A stretch of 64,000 nucleotides of DNA, taken from assembly GCA_963747335.1 (NCBI GenBank), contig CAVVEV010000003.1, forward strand, positions 62,001 to 126,000. Reading direction: 5' to 3'. Position numbers and translations under genes: made by a program. Under the pieces are notes generated by a model. The model did no database searches, was not told where the DNA came from, and worked only from the letters and a program-made list of their open reading frames with translations. The first letter of the stretch is position 1; each line of letters begins with the position of its first letter. Shown here piece by piece: positions 8,730 to 17,039 of the stretch. Source of the stretch: Prado023 sp963747335 (GTDB lineage Bacteria > Actinomycetota > Actinomycetes > S36-B12 > CAIYMF01).

Positions 8730-9254
8730 ATGGCCGTGCATATGGTTGCCGAGCGCTCGGGACTCACCCGTGGCGTTCTGTTCGTGCACTCCACGCAGCG
8801 TGCTCTGTGCCCGCATCTGGAGTGGGCGGTCAGTGACGTGCTCGGGACGCGGGTGAGCCTCGACTGGCTGCCCCAGCCCGTGCTGCCCGGGCAGGTCCGT
8901 GGCGAGGTGTCCTGGCAGGCCAAGCCGGGGACCGCCGCGCGCATCACCTCCGCCCTGCGTCAGTTCACGACCGTGCGCTACGAGGTCGCGGAGGAGCCGG
9001 GCAAGGGCGCCGAGGGCGAGCGTTTCGCCGTCACGCCGGAACTGGGTGTGTTCCGGGCCACGATGGGCCCGCACGGCGACATCATGATCCACGAGGACCG
9101 AATCCGGGCGATCCTGAATGCCGCCGGGGACAACCCAGCGGAACTGCGTGACGGCCTGAACCTCATCCTCGGATCCGCGTGGGATGCCGAGCTCGAGCCG
9201 TTCCGGCGCGCGGGCGATGGCGTCCCCGTGCGCTGGCTGCACCAGGTGGTGTAG
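8730..9254 (+). CDS. DUF3145 family protein
   Basis: This 174-residue protein matches the actinobacteria-restricted DUF3145 family along its whole length. It begins RGVLFVHSTQRALCPHLEWAV and contains the conserved VSLDWLPQPVLPG and ELGVFRATMGPHGDI stretches. The function of the family is unknown. A GGAGG site lies 6 nt before the ATG. It is a single gene, divergent from the flavoprotein gene and followed by a strong hairpin. It is cytosolic, with no signal or membrane segment. Confidence 0.9.
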   Translation: MAVHMVAERSGLTRGVLFVHSTQRALCPHLEWAVSDVLGTRVSLDWLPQPVLPGQVRGEVSWQAKPGTAARITSALRQFTTVRYEVAEEPGKGAEGERFAVTPELGVFRATMGPHGDIMIHEDRIRAILNAAGDNPAELRDGLNLILGSAWDAELEPFRRAGDGVPVRWLHQVV

Positions 9255-9277
9255 CGACAAGCCTCGGGGGAGGAGCC

Positions 9278-9314
9278 GGCTGGCCCGGGTAGGGGTGACC
9301 CTCCCGGGCCAGCC
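9278..9314 (+). terminator. strong hairpin after the DUF3145 gene
   Basis: GGCTGGCCCGGG (9278-9289) pairs perfectly with CCCGGGCCAGCC (9303-9314). The inner AGGG/CCCT also pairs, closing on a GTGA tetraloop with one bulged T. It starts 24 bp after the stop codon. There is no T tract, which is common for hairpin terminators in high-GC actinobacteria. Confidence 0.65.
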
Positions 9315-9508
9315 GCGTGTCGTGACGCGTGCACCGGCCGCCCGTGATCGCGGCCGGTCCTGGGCTCCAGGCTCCCGGGCGCGTCGACCCCGATCGCCCA
9401 ATCGCTCGGTCCCTTGGCTGAGGCTGTGGAGGTCCGAGATGGCCATCGCCTGTTGTGCGTCGAATATCCCTGCGCACTGGGGATTGTTGGCCGCTCCTGA
9501 GCGCGCGT

Positions 9509-9523
9509 AGGTTTGCCTTACCT
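9509..9523. promoter_or_regulatory. DtxR/IdeR-type iron box candidate
   Basis: AGGTTTGCCTTACCT matches 13 of 15 positions of the DtxR/IdeR half-site palindrome AGGTTAGCCTAACCT and keeps both AGGT/ACCT ends. It lies about 33 bp before the start of the ScyD/ScyE-like gene, where a repressor would block the promoter. If real, that gene is iron-regulated. Confidence 0.5.
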
Positions 9524-9555
9524 TGCCAATCGGCAGGGGCGACGGAGGTACATGA

Positions 9556-10743
9556 ATGAACATCCATAGCGGAAGGGGACGAGGGGGACTGATGAGCGTC
9601 GGACTGGCGCTCGCACTGGGGCTGTCGATGGCGACGCCGGTTGCAGCCGGAGACCGGAACCGGGACGACGGCTCCTGGGACGACGAATCCTGGCAGGACT
9701 CGCGCCATGGCGGCTCGTGGGAGGACAAGGATCCGCCTGAGGCCAAGCCACTTGCCCAGGGTCTGGTTGCCCCACTCCTGGGGCTGGCCGTGGGCGACCG
9801 GAAGAGGGTCTACGTCTCGCAGACCTTCGCCGGGATCCTGACCACGATCAGTCGGAATGGCAGCCCGAGCACCGTCGTCACCGAGCCGGATTTGGGCGTC
9901 ACCGGCATCGACGTCGGCCGGCGTGGAACGGTCACGTACCTGGTCACGCGCACCGACCCGACCGGTCCACTCGTTGGCTTGGTGAAGCGGATCAATGGCG
10001 ACGGCCAGGTGAAGACACTGGCCGATGTCGCCCAGTACGAGGCCGGCTTCAACCCGGACCAGTTCCAGAGCTACGGATTCCAGGGCCTCTCAGCAGCGTG
10101 CGCCGCCCAAGTCTCTGCTGCGGTGGGCGGGGGCAACTCGTACCTCGGCCAGATCGACTCCAACGCCTATGCGGTGGCCGTGCTCCCCAAGGGTGGTGTG
10201 GTCGTGGCCGACGCCGGTGGCAACACCCTGGTGCGTGTCTCCCGCAGCGGTGAGGTGAGCACCCTCGCGGTGCTGCCACCCCGCCCGGTGACGGTCACTG
10301 ACGACATCCGGAAGGCTCTCGCGCTTCCGGAGTGCACTGTCGGCTTCGTCTACAACCTCGAGCCGGTGCCGACCGATGTTGAGGTCGGCCCGGACGGCAT
10401 GCTCTACGTCTCGAGCCTGCCGGGTGGCCCGGAGGACGGGAGTCTCGGTGCCAGGGGCGCGGTGTTCCGGGTCAACCCCTGGGACGGCGGGGTCAAGGAG
10501 ATCGCGACCGGATTCGTCGGCGCGGTCGACCTGGCGGTGGACGATGACGGCACCATCTACGTCGCCGAGATGTTCGGCGGCAGGATCACCAAGGTCGGGC
10601 ACCACGGCAACCGGACGGTCGCCGACGTCGATGCGCCTGGCGCTGTGGAGTACGCCAACGGCACGCTCTACGTGACTGCCGGTAACGGCTTCCTGGCCTT
10701 CGGTCAGCCCCTGGCCAGCGTGGTGCGGATCACGGTGGACTGA
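9556..10743 (+). CDS. secreted ScyD/ScyE-like beta-propeller protein
   Basis: The 395-residue precursor has a Sec signal peptide (GLMSVGLALALGLSMATPVAA, cut near residue 31). A short Asp/Trp/Ser-rich segment follows, then a six-bladed-propeller-like body. Blades show the NHL/SMP-30-like pattern (VAVLPKGGVVVADAGGNTLVRV, PTDVEVGPDGMLYVSSLPGG, DLAVDDDGTIYVAEMFGGRI). It resembles the ScyD/ScyE family seen widely in actinobacteria and originally tied to cyanobacterial scytonemin clusters; the biochemical role is unproven. GGAGG lies 7 nt before the ATG. A DtxR-like box upstream suggests iron control. A perfect hairpin follows the stop. Confidence 0.85.
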   Translation: MNIHSGRGRGGLMSVGLALALGLSMATPVAAGDRNRDDGSWDDESWQDSRHGGSWEDKDPPEAKPLAQGLVAPLLGLAVGDRKRVYVSQTFAGILTTISRNGSPSTVVTEPDLGVTGIDVGRRGTVTYLVTRTDPTGPLVGLVKRINGDGQVKTLADVAQYEAGFNPDQFQSYGFQGLSAACAAQVSAAVGGGNSYLGQIDSNAYAVAVLPKGGVVVADAGGNTLVRVSRSGEVSTLAVLPPRPVTVTDDIRKALALPECTVGFVYNLEPVPTDVEVGPDGMLYVSSLPGGPEDGSLGARGAVFRVNPWDGGVKEIATGFVGAVDLAVDDDGTIYVAEMFGGRITKVGHHGNRTVADVDAPGAVEYANGTLYVTAGNGFLAFGQPLASVVRITVD

Positions 10744-10751
10744 GTCCTGAG

Positions 10752-10794
10752 GAATCCAGGGCACCCTCGATCTCGCCGAAGGTGCCCTGGATTC
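10752..10794. terminator. bidirectional terminator hairpin
   Basis: A perfect 14-bp stem (GAATCCAGGGCACC with GGTGCCCTGGATTC) and a 15-nt loop fill the gap between two converging genes, starting 9 bp after one stop and ending 13 bp from the other. Confidence 0.75.
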
Positions 10795-10806
10795 GTGAAT
10801 CCGGGC

Positions 10807-11898
10807 TCAGTCGAACAGCGGCCGGTGGAACCACACCACCTCGCTGTCGGCGACCATGCCCACGGACTCGTAGAGGTGGGTTGCGCCCGTCGGGTTCGTC
10901 GCATCCACGTGCAGGAGGGTGGTGCGCAATGCGCGCGCACGGTCGTCGGCGAATCGGGCGAGGAGCAGCGCGCGCGCCAGGCCCCGTCCTCGATGGGCCC
11001 GGACGACGCCGATGCTGGCGACGTAGCCGGCGCCCTCGCTCACATAGCGGTTGTTCCCGCGGATGTACCCGACGACCGTACCTGCGTGCTCGGCGACGAG
11101 CCACTGCGACGGGTCCTCAGTGCCGCCGCGGTTGTGCTCGAGCCATGGCTCGAACTCCATCGGGGTGAAGTCGAAGTGGTCGAGGAAGGCCGAGTTGAAG
11201 GTGCGGTGCATGGCGCGCAGGTCGTCCTCGCTGCCGTCGAACGAGCGGATGGCGTAGCCCGCCGCGACCAGATCGTTCGTCGGCTCCGCGATGCGCGGAG
11301 CGCTCTCGGCATCCGCGACGGGTCGGCCGTCAGCTGTGGCCGGCGAACCGGCGTGATCGATCCGCATTCGCCAGAACCGACGCACCTCGACGAAGTGGCG
11401 GGCCTCCAAGTCGGATCGGGTGACGGCGTCGGAGGCATAGCAGCCAGACTTCGCGACGGGCGGCGAGAGGCTGCGGGCGGGGCTTGCGGGATCCGCGAGG
11501 AGCGCAGACCACCGTGCGCGCCCCTCATCCAGGGCCGAATCGATCAGCGCTCCCTGAACCTCGTGGACCTGCGGATCGCCTGCGGAGCAGTACACGTCCA
11601 GCATCCATCCTCGGCCGCTTGCCAGGCCGTCGAATACGACCAGCGCACCGACCAGTGCGTCCCTGCGCCATACCGTTGCACAGCCGCGCGCCCACCCGCA
11701 GTCGGGGTCGGCCAGCTCATCGTGCACCTCCTCGACGTTGGTCGAGGAGTGCCCGCAGCCGGCGATGTCGGTCGCCCGCATGAGGGCGGTCAGCGCCTGG
11801 ACGTCCACTGGCGTGACCGGACGTGCCACGAGGCCATCGGGAAGGTCCCGGATGGCCTCGGACAGGGCGCGCCCCGGGGACGCGGCCGGGTCGGTCAC
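10807..11898 (-). CDS. double-GNAT acetyltransferase
   Basis: About 363 residues hold two GNAT folds. The N-terminal one (about 20-165) is poorly conserved. The C-terminal one (about 210-360) carries the acetyl-CoA motif A as VRAHRGRGLARALLLA and ends LLHVDATNPTGATHLYESVGM. This is the architecture of mycothiol synthase-type proteins, but diagnostic MshD residues cannot be confirmed by eye, so the substrate is open. The GTG start overlaps the aceE stop (GTGA), which implies co-transcription and translational coupling with aceE. It ends at the bidirectional hairpin. Confidence 0.82.
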   Translation of the reverse strand: MTDPAASPGRALSEAIRDLPDGLVARPVTPVDVQALTALMRATDIAGCGHSSTNVEEVHDELADPDCGWARGCATVWRRDALVGALVVFDGLASGRGWMLDVYCSAGDPQVHEVQGALIDSALDEGRARWSALLADPASPARSLSPPVAKSGCYASDAVTRSDLEARHFVEVRRFWRMRIDHAGSPATADGRPVADAESAPRIAEPTNDLVAAGYAIRSFDGSEDDLRAMHRTFNSAFLDHFDFTPMEFEPWLEHNRGGTEDPSQWLVAEHAGTVVGYIRGNNRYVSEGAGYVASIGVVRAHRGRGLARALLLARFADDRARALRTTLLHVDATNPTGATHLYESVGMVADSEVVWFHRPLFD

Positions 11899-14621
11899 CC
11901 GCCGCCCTCGGTGCTGCCGGCGTCCGCGGCCGTCGGATCCCACAGGCGGTAGCGGTCCAGCGCCTCGCGCACGACCTCACGCCCGATCTCGCCGCGCTCA
12001 GCCAAGGAGAGCAGCGTCCGCACGACGATCGACTCGGCGTCGACCAGGAAGTGCCGGCGCAGTGCGCCGCGGGTGTCGGACATGCCGAACCCATCGGTGC
12101 CCAGGGTGGCGAAGTCACCCGGCACCCACTTGCGGATCAGGTCGGGCAGGGCGTGCATGTAGTCCGAGACCGCCACGACCGGCCCGGGCTGCCCGGTGAG
12201 GCGCGAGGTCACGTACGGCACCGTCGGCTCGCCGGTGGGCTCGAAGAGGTTGTGCTTGTCGCTGGCCAGCCCGTCCTTGCGCAACTCGGTCCAGGACGTC
12301 ACCGACCACACATCGGCGGCGACGCCCCACTGCTCGGCGAGCAGCGACTGAGCCTTCAGCGCCCACGGCACCGCCACCCCCGAGGCCATGATCTGGGCCT
12401 TCAGCGGGTGCTCGGCGGTCGAGGGGCTCAGCAGGTACATGCCGCGCAGCAGCCCGTCGACGTCGAGGCCCTCGGGCTGGGGCGGCATCACGTAGGGCTC
12501 GTTGTAGATCGTGATGTAGAAGAAGACGTTCTCGGAGTCCTCGCCGTACATCCGGCGCAGGCCGTCGCGCACGATGTACCCGATCTCGTAGGCGTAGGCC
12601 GGGTCGTAGGCCACCACCGCGGGGTTGGTCATCGCGATGATGTGGCTGTGGCCGTCCTCGTGCTGCAGGCCCTCGCCGTTGAGGGTGGTCCGCCCCGCGG
12701 TGGCGCCCATCACGAAGCCGCGGACCATCTGATCACCGGCCAGCCAGAACGAGTCGGCGGTCCGCTGGAACCCGAACATCGAGTAGAAGATGTACACGGG
12801 GATCATCGGCTGGTCGTGCGTGGAGTACGACGAGCCCGCCGCTGCGAACGATGCCACCGAGCCCGCCTCGTCGATGCCCTCGTGCAGGATCTGGCCGTTG
12901 GTGGCCTCCTTGTACGACAGCATCAGCTCACGGTCCACCGACAGGTAGTTCTGGCCCTTCGGGTTGTAGATCTTCAGCGTCGGGAACAGGGCATCCATCC
13001 CGAAGGTGCGCGCCTCGTCGGGGATGATCGGCACGAAGCGGTAGCCGATCTCCGGGTCCTTGGTCAGGTCCTTGAACAGACGCACGAAGGTCATCGTGGT
13101 GGCGACCTCCTGCTTGCCCGAGCCCCTCGTGACGATGTCGTAGGTCTTCCCCGGGGGCTGCGGCAGCGGCCGCGATATCCGCTGCCGGCGCGGCATCGAG
13201 CCACCGAGGGCGGCCCTGCGCTCCATCATGTACTGGGTCTGCGGGTCGTTCGGGCCCGGCTTGTAGTACGGCGGCAGGTACTTGTCGAGCTTGTCGTCGG
13301 GGATCGGGATCTGCAGGCGATCGCGGAACGTGCGCAGGTCCTCCAGCGAGAGCTTCTTCATCTGGTGGGTGGCGTTGCGGCTCTCGAAGTGCTGGCCCAG
13401 GGACCAGCCCTTGATCGTCTTGGCCAGGATCACCGTCGGCTGGCCGGTGTGGCTGACCGCAGTGCGGTACGCCGTGTAGAGCTTGCGGTAGTCCATGCCG
13501 CCGCGCTTGAGGGCCCACAGCTCGTCATCGGGGATGTCGGCGACCATCGCGGCCACCCGCGGGTCGCGACCGAAGAAGTTCTTGCGCAGGAACGCGACGT
13601 CCTCACCCCGGTAGGTCTGGTAGTCGCCGTCGGTGGTGTTGTTCATCAGCGCCACCAGGGCACCATCGGTGTCGCGGGCGAGCAGCTTGTCCCAGCCGCG
13701 GCCCCAGATCACCTTGATGACGTTCCATCCGGCACCGCGGAAGATCGACTCCAGCTCCTGGATGATGTTGCCGTTGCCGCGCACCGGTCCGTCGAGTCGC
13801 TGCAGGTTGCAGTTGATGACGAACGTCAGGTTGTCCAGGCCCTCGCGCGCGGCAAGGCTGATGTTGCCCAGGGCCTCCGGCTCATCGGTCTCGCCGTCGC
13901 CGAGGAACGCCCACACGCGCTGCTGGCTGGTGTCCTTGATCCCGCGGTTGAGCAGGTAGCGGTTGAACCGCGCCTGGTAGATGGCGTGCAGCGGGCCCAG
14001 GCCCATCGACACCGTCGGGAACTGCCAGAAGTCCGGCATGAGGCGGGGGTGCGGGTAGCTGGGAAGGCTTCCGGCGGGGTGTGACAGCTCCTGGCGGAAC
14101 CCGTCGAGCTGGTCCTCGCTCAGGACCCCCTCGAGGTAGGCCCGGGCGTAGATGCCCGGCGAGGCGTGGCCCTGGAAGAAGATCTGGTCACCGCCCCCGG
14201 GGGCGTCCGGCCCGCGGAAGAAGTGGTTGAACCCGACCTCGTACATGGCCGCCGACGACGCGTAGGAGGAGATGTGGCCACCGACGCCCACGCCGGGGCG
14301 CTGGGCGCGGTGCACCAGCATCGCGGCGTTCCAGCGCGTCGCCGCGCGGATCCGGTACTCCATCGCCTCGTCGCCGGGGAAGGACGGCTCCTTGTCCGGC
14401 GAGATCGTGTTGATGTAGTCGGTGCTGCGCAGCGCGGGAATCCCGACGCTGCGCTCGGCCGAGCGCCGCAGCAGCTCGAGCATCAGGTACCGGGCGCGGG
14501 TGGGGCCGGCGTTGTCGACGACGGCGTCGAGGGACTCGAGCCACTCGCTGGTCTCTGCGGGGTCGGCGTCGACGTACTGGTCGGGCAGGCCACCGGGCAT
14601 CAGCGGGTCGTAGTCGGTCAC
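11895..14621 (-). CDS. aceE: pyruvate dehydrogenase E1 component, homodimeric type
   Basis: About 908 residues match the single-chain E1p enzyme, which decarboxylates pyruvate with thiamine diphosphate and acetylates the lipoyl groups of E2. The ThDP-binding motif runs from GDGETDEPEALG to VINCN near residues 230-265. The N-terminal STDYINTIS and GHISSYAS blocks and the C-terminal SDTRGALRRHFLVDAESIV stretch are typical. I chose the GTG at 14621 because an AGAGG site precedes it and the extra upstream 14 codons are not conserved in character. Its stop overlaps the start of the GNAT gene. The E2 and E3 genes are not in the window. Confidence 0.95.
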   Translation of the reverse strand: MTDYDPLMPGGLPDQYVDADPAETSEWLESLDAVVDNAGPTRARYLMLELLRRSAERSVGIPALRSTDYINTISPDKEPSFPGDEAMEYRIRAATRWNAAMLVHRAQRPGVGVGGHISSYASSAAMYEVGFNHFFRGPDAPGGGDQIFFQGHASPGIYARAYLEGVLSEDQLDGFRQELSHPAGSLPSYPHPRLMPDFWQFPTVSMGLGPLHAIYQARFNRYLLNRGIKDTSQQRVWAFLGDGETDEPEALGNISLAAREGLDNLTFVINCNLQRLDGPVRGNGNIIQELESIFRGAGWNVIKVIWGRGWDKLLARDTDGALVALMNNTTDGDYQTYRGEDVAFLRKNFFGRDPRVAAMVADIPDDELWALKRGGMDYRKLYTAYRTAVSHTGQPTVILAKTIKGWSLGQHFESRNATHQMKKLSLEDLRTFRDRLQIPIPDDKLDKYLPPYYKPGPNDPQTQYMMERRAALGGSMPRRQRISRPLPQPPGKTYDIVTRGSGKQEVATTMTFVRLFKDLTKDPEIGYRFVPIIPDEARTFGMDALFPTLKIYNPKGQNYLSVDRELMLSYKEATNGQILHEGIDEAGSVASFAAAGSSYSTHDQPMIPVYIFYSMFGFQRTADSFWLAGDQMVRGFVMGATAGRTTLNGEGLQHEDGHSHIIAMTNPAVVAYDPAYAYEIGYIVRDGLRRMYGEDSENVFFYITIYNEPYVMPPQPEGLDVDGLLRGMYLLSPSTAEHPLKAQIMASGVAVPWALKAQSLLAEQWGVAADVWSVTSWTELRKDGLASDKHNLFEPTGEPTVPYVTSRLTGQPGPVVAVSDYMHALPDLIRKWVPGDFATLGTDGFGMSDTRGALRRHFLVDAESIVVRTLLSLAERGEIGREVVREALDRYRLWDPTAADAGSTEGGG

Positions 14622-14784
14622 GTGGGCAACCTCTCGGATCGTGGTCAGGTGCAGTGGGGGCAACTATTCCGCTTCCCGAGGGCACGTGCGCGTTGAGGTG
14701 GGCTTTGGCGCCCCGGCGGCACCATACTTGCGATCAGCAGCTGCGCGACCGTGCGGAGCAGGTACACGAGGTGAGGGGATACAG

Positions 14785-15198
14785 GTGGGTGCAACGGCCG
14801 ACGACGCCGAGCAGGCATCGGCGTTGGCCAAGCGGCTGGGCATGAGCGAGGGGCTGACCGTCCAGGAGATCGGGTACGACACCGACACCGACGATCTGGT
14901 CGCCGATGCCGTGATCGCCGGAACTGGGGAGCAGGCAGTCGACGAGGACTTCGACGGTGTCGTCGATGTGGTCCTCCTGTGGTGGCGCGAGGACGACGGT
15001 GACCTCGCCGACGCGATGGTGGACGCCAAGGCGCCGCTCGCCGACAACGGGGTGGTGTGGCTGCTGACGCCGAAGTTCGGACGTGAGGGCGCCCTGGAAC
15101 CGGCGGACATCGCCGACGCGGCGGCGACGTCAGGGCTGCGCCGTACGACCTCGGTCACGCTGGCCCAATGGCAGGCCGTCCGGCTCGTCTCTCGGTAG
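14785..15198 (+). CDS. DUF3052 family protein
   Basis: This 137-residue acidic cytosolic protein matches DUF3052, an actinobacterial family found next to aceE/ahpE (as at Rv2239c). The conserved core is AKRLGMSEGLTVQEIGYDTD, with DVVLLWWREDDGDL, NGVVWLLTPKFGREG and SVTLAQWQAVRLV following. Function is unknown. The GTG start is preceded by AGGGG with a 6-nt gap. It is divergent from aceE. The upstream gap holds no promoter I would commit to. Confidence 0.88.
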   Translation: MGATADDAEQASALAKRLGMSEGLTVQEIGYDTDTDDLVADAVIAGTGEQAVDEDFDGVVDVVLLWWREDDGDLADAMVDAKAPLADNGVVWLLTPKFGREGALEPADIADAAATSGLRRTTSVTLAQWQAVRLVSR

Positions 15199-15221
15199 GC
15201 CCGGTCGGGGTCCCGGTCGGG

Positions 15222-16145
15222 TCAGCGACGGAACCGGCCGAGCAGCCCGCCCACCGCGTCGACGACGGTCAGGGCGCGTCCGACGGCGCCCATCGGCGGA
15301 ACTCCGGGCACCCCATCGAGAACGGGGGCCAGACGCACCATCCCTCCCAGGTCGCGGACGTGCAGCTCGCCGGTGCGGTAGAGGTGGGCGACGTTGCTCC
15401 GGCCGCTCGTGGCATCGATGAGGATCCGCGTGGGGGCAACGACGCCGGGGCCCATGTGCGGATCCTCCGGCAGCTCGGCTGTGCGCCAGTGGCCTGCGCG
15501 CGAGCCGACACCCACGATGCGCTCCGGGGTGATCGCCATGAACGAGCCGGTGATGTGCTTGCGCCCGGCCAGGGCTCCCGTCGTGTCGATCAGGGCCGAC
15601 ATGCCGATGCCCAGGAGCTCGTCGGGGGCTGGGGCGCCGCACTGCTCGAGGTCGAGCGCGGCGATGCTCAACTGGTAGGTCATGGCGTTCATGATCGTCA
15701 GGATGGGCAGCGGCCCGAGGGGGGAGGACGTGTGGACCAGCCCCCACGTGTCCGGACCATCCGAGGCCAACCACTCGCGCGTTGTCGTCCTCGCCGCGGA
15801 CACTCCGGCCAGGACCTCGTCGAACGGCAGGTCGGCAGTCGCATCCCGAACCTGCTCATCGGTCGCGTCAGCGTCGTAGTGCATCGCGTCGCCGTCGTGG
15901 GCGTCGGCCAGCATGTCGCTCAGCCTGCGCCCGGACTCCCACTCGCCGAGGCGGGCGATCAGTTCGCGGGCCGTCCAGCCGCTCTTGCGCGACGGCGCAT
16001 CCGGATCGACCTGGGCGGCGACGGACTCGAACAGCTCCCACGCACGATCGATGTCGGCCGCGAGCGCCGCGAGGTCGCCGGAGGCCAGCCCGTGCTCGTG
16101 GAGGTCCGGCTCGAGGCCGGGCGGGAGCGGGTGTGGGTCGACCAT
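15222..16145 (-). CDS. DinB-like mycothiol-dependent maleylpyruvate isomerase family protein
   Basis: About 307 residues begin with a DinB/MDMPI four-helix region (DIDRAWELFESVAAQVDPDAPSRKSGWTARELIARLGEW near residues 25-65) and continue into a C-terminal SCP2-like domain (GRSNVAHLYRTGELHVRDL). This is the TIGR03083-type layout. Members are thought to use mycothiol or bind metal, but the metal-binding His usually seen after the GWT-x-x-x-L motif is not obvious here, so catalysis is uncertain. The start at 16145 is chosen because the upstream frame overlaps the divergent peroxiredoxin leader. It converges on DUF3052. Confidence 0.65.
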   Translation of the reverse strand: MVDPHPLPPGLEPDLHEHGLASGDLAALAADIDRAWELFESVAAQVDPDAPSRKSGWTARELIARLGEWESGRRLSDMLADAHDGDAMHYDADATDEQVRDATADLPFDEVLAGVSAARTTTREWLASDGPDTWGLVHTSSPLGPLPILTIMNAMTYQLSIAALDLEQCGAPAPDELLGIGMSALIDTTGALAGRKHITGSFMAITPERIVGVGSRAGHWRTAELPEDPHMGPGVVAPTRILIDATSGRSNVAHLYRTGELHVRDLGGMVRLAPVLDGVPGVPPMGAVGRALTVVDAVGGLLGRFRR

Positions 16146-16215
16146 TGGCCAATCGTGCCAGTGCCGTGCAGGATTGGCGCACCCAAGGATGCAGCGCCGC
16201 ACGAGGAGGATTGAG

Positions 16216-16677
16216 ATGTCGGTCACGGTCGGCCAGGAGGCCCCGGACTTCACGTTGGTGAACCAGGACGGTCAGGAGGTCACCCTCTCCGGTCTGCGTG
16301 GCCGCAAGGTGGTGCTGGTGTTCTTCCCGTTCGCGTTCTCGTCGTTGTGCACCGACGAGCTGTGCTCGCTTCGTGATCGCAAGAGCGAGGGCGACTTCGA
16401 CGACGACACCGTCCTGCTCGGGATCTCCGTCGACAGCAAGCACGCGCTCAAGGCGTTCAAGGCGGCCGAGGGCCTCGGCTATGACCTGCTCAGCGACATC
16501 TGGCCCCACGGAGCCGTCGCCCAGGAGTACGGCGCGTTCCTCCCGGAGCGGGGCATGGCCACACGGGCCACGTTCGTCCTGGACCGTGAGGGCGTCGTGC
16601 AGTGGGCGGTCGTCGGCGGTCCCGGCGACCTGCGCAACCCCGACGACTACCGCGCAGCACTCGCCGAGATCGCCTGA
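16216..16677 (+). CDS. ahpE: AhpE-type peroxiredoxin
   Basis: The 153-residue thioredoxin-fold protein starts VGQEAPDFTLVNQDGQEVTLSGLRG. Its peroxidatic cysteine is in FPFAFSSLCTDELCSLRD, the position used by one-Cys AhpE proteins; a second Cys five residues later could be resolving. It reduces hydroperoxides and peroxynitrite, probably with mycothiol/mycoredoxin as reductant. A GAGGAGGA site precedes the ATG by 5 nt. It is divergent from the DinB-like gene and is followed by tRNA-Val, a layout also known from mycobacteria. Confidence 0.9.
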   Translation: MSVTVGQEAPDFTLVNQDGQEVTLSGLRGRKVVLVFFPFAFSSLCTDELCSLRDRKSEGDFDDDTVLLGISVDSKHALKAFKAAEGLGYDLLSDIWPHGAVAQEYGAFLPERGMATRATFVLDREGVVQWAVVGGPGDLRNPDDYRAALAEIA

Positions 16678-16741
16678 CCTGACGGCCCAGCGAGGGCGGG
16701 GCGCTTTGGTGGTTGTCGCCCCGGTGCGTACCCTTGCCCGC

Positions 16742-16817
16742 GGGCCCGTGGCGCAGCTGGTAGCGCAACCCGCTTACACCGGGTAGGTCGTCGGTTCGAG
16801 CCCGGCCGGGCCCACCA
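16742..16817 (+). tRNA. tRNA-Val (anticodon UAC)
   Basis: A 76-nt gene with encoded CCA. The acceptor GGGCCCG pairs with CGGGCCC, the anticodon stem-loop is ACCCGCTTACACCGGGT, and the T arm is GTCGGTTCGAGCCCGGC. The sequence immediately after the CCA changes character to lower GC, so the 3' end is a plausible integration point for the island that follows. Confidence 0.95.
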
Positions 16818-16910
16818 GTGCATGTTCCACTTAGTCGTCACATAAGTCAGAGAATCTCCCCTCACATGCCGGATTTTGGCTTCTTTCAGATATGCTCGAT
16901 GAATGAGACT

Positions 16911-16951
16911 CAAATAGGCCCCACCTCAACTGCTGAGGTGGGGCCTATTTG
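16911..16951 (+). terminator. perfect 18-bp hairpin, probable tRNA-Val terminator
   Basis: CAAATAGGCCCCACCTCA pairs without mismatch with TGAGGTGGGGCCTATTTG around a 5-nt loop. The stem carries A/T-rich ends that supply the T-rich tail on both strands. It lies between tRNA-Val and the converging transposase-like gene, so it may stop both. Confidence 0.7.
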
Positions 16952-17039
16952 ATCAAAACGTCCGCGGCGGGACTATTTTGGCATGGTGAAGTGCACTATT
17001 GCTCATCCTACTGGTGATTGTCGAGCGTTCTGTGCATGG

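Noticed and set aside
11823..14084. 753-residue open frame antisense to aceE
   Set aside because: Long antisense frames are expected in high-GC coding DNA; the aceE product is unmistakable and the antisense peptide is low-complexity.
14693..14728. TTGAGG / CATACT as a promoter for the DUF3052 gene
   Set aside because: The spacer is about 24 bp, outside the usual 16-19 bp range.
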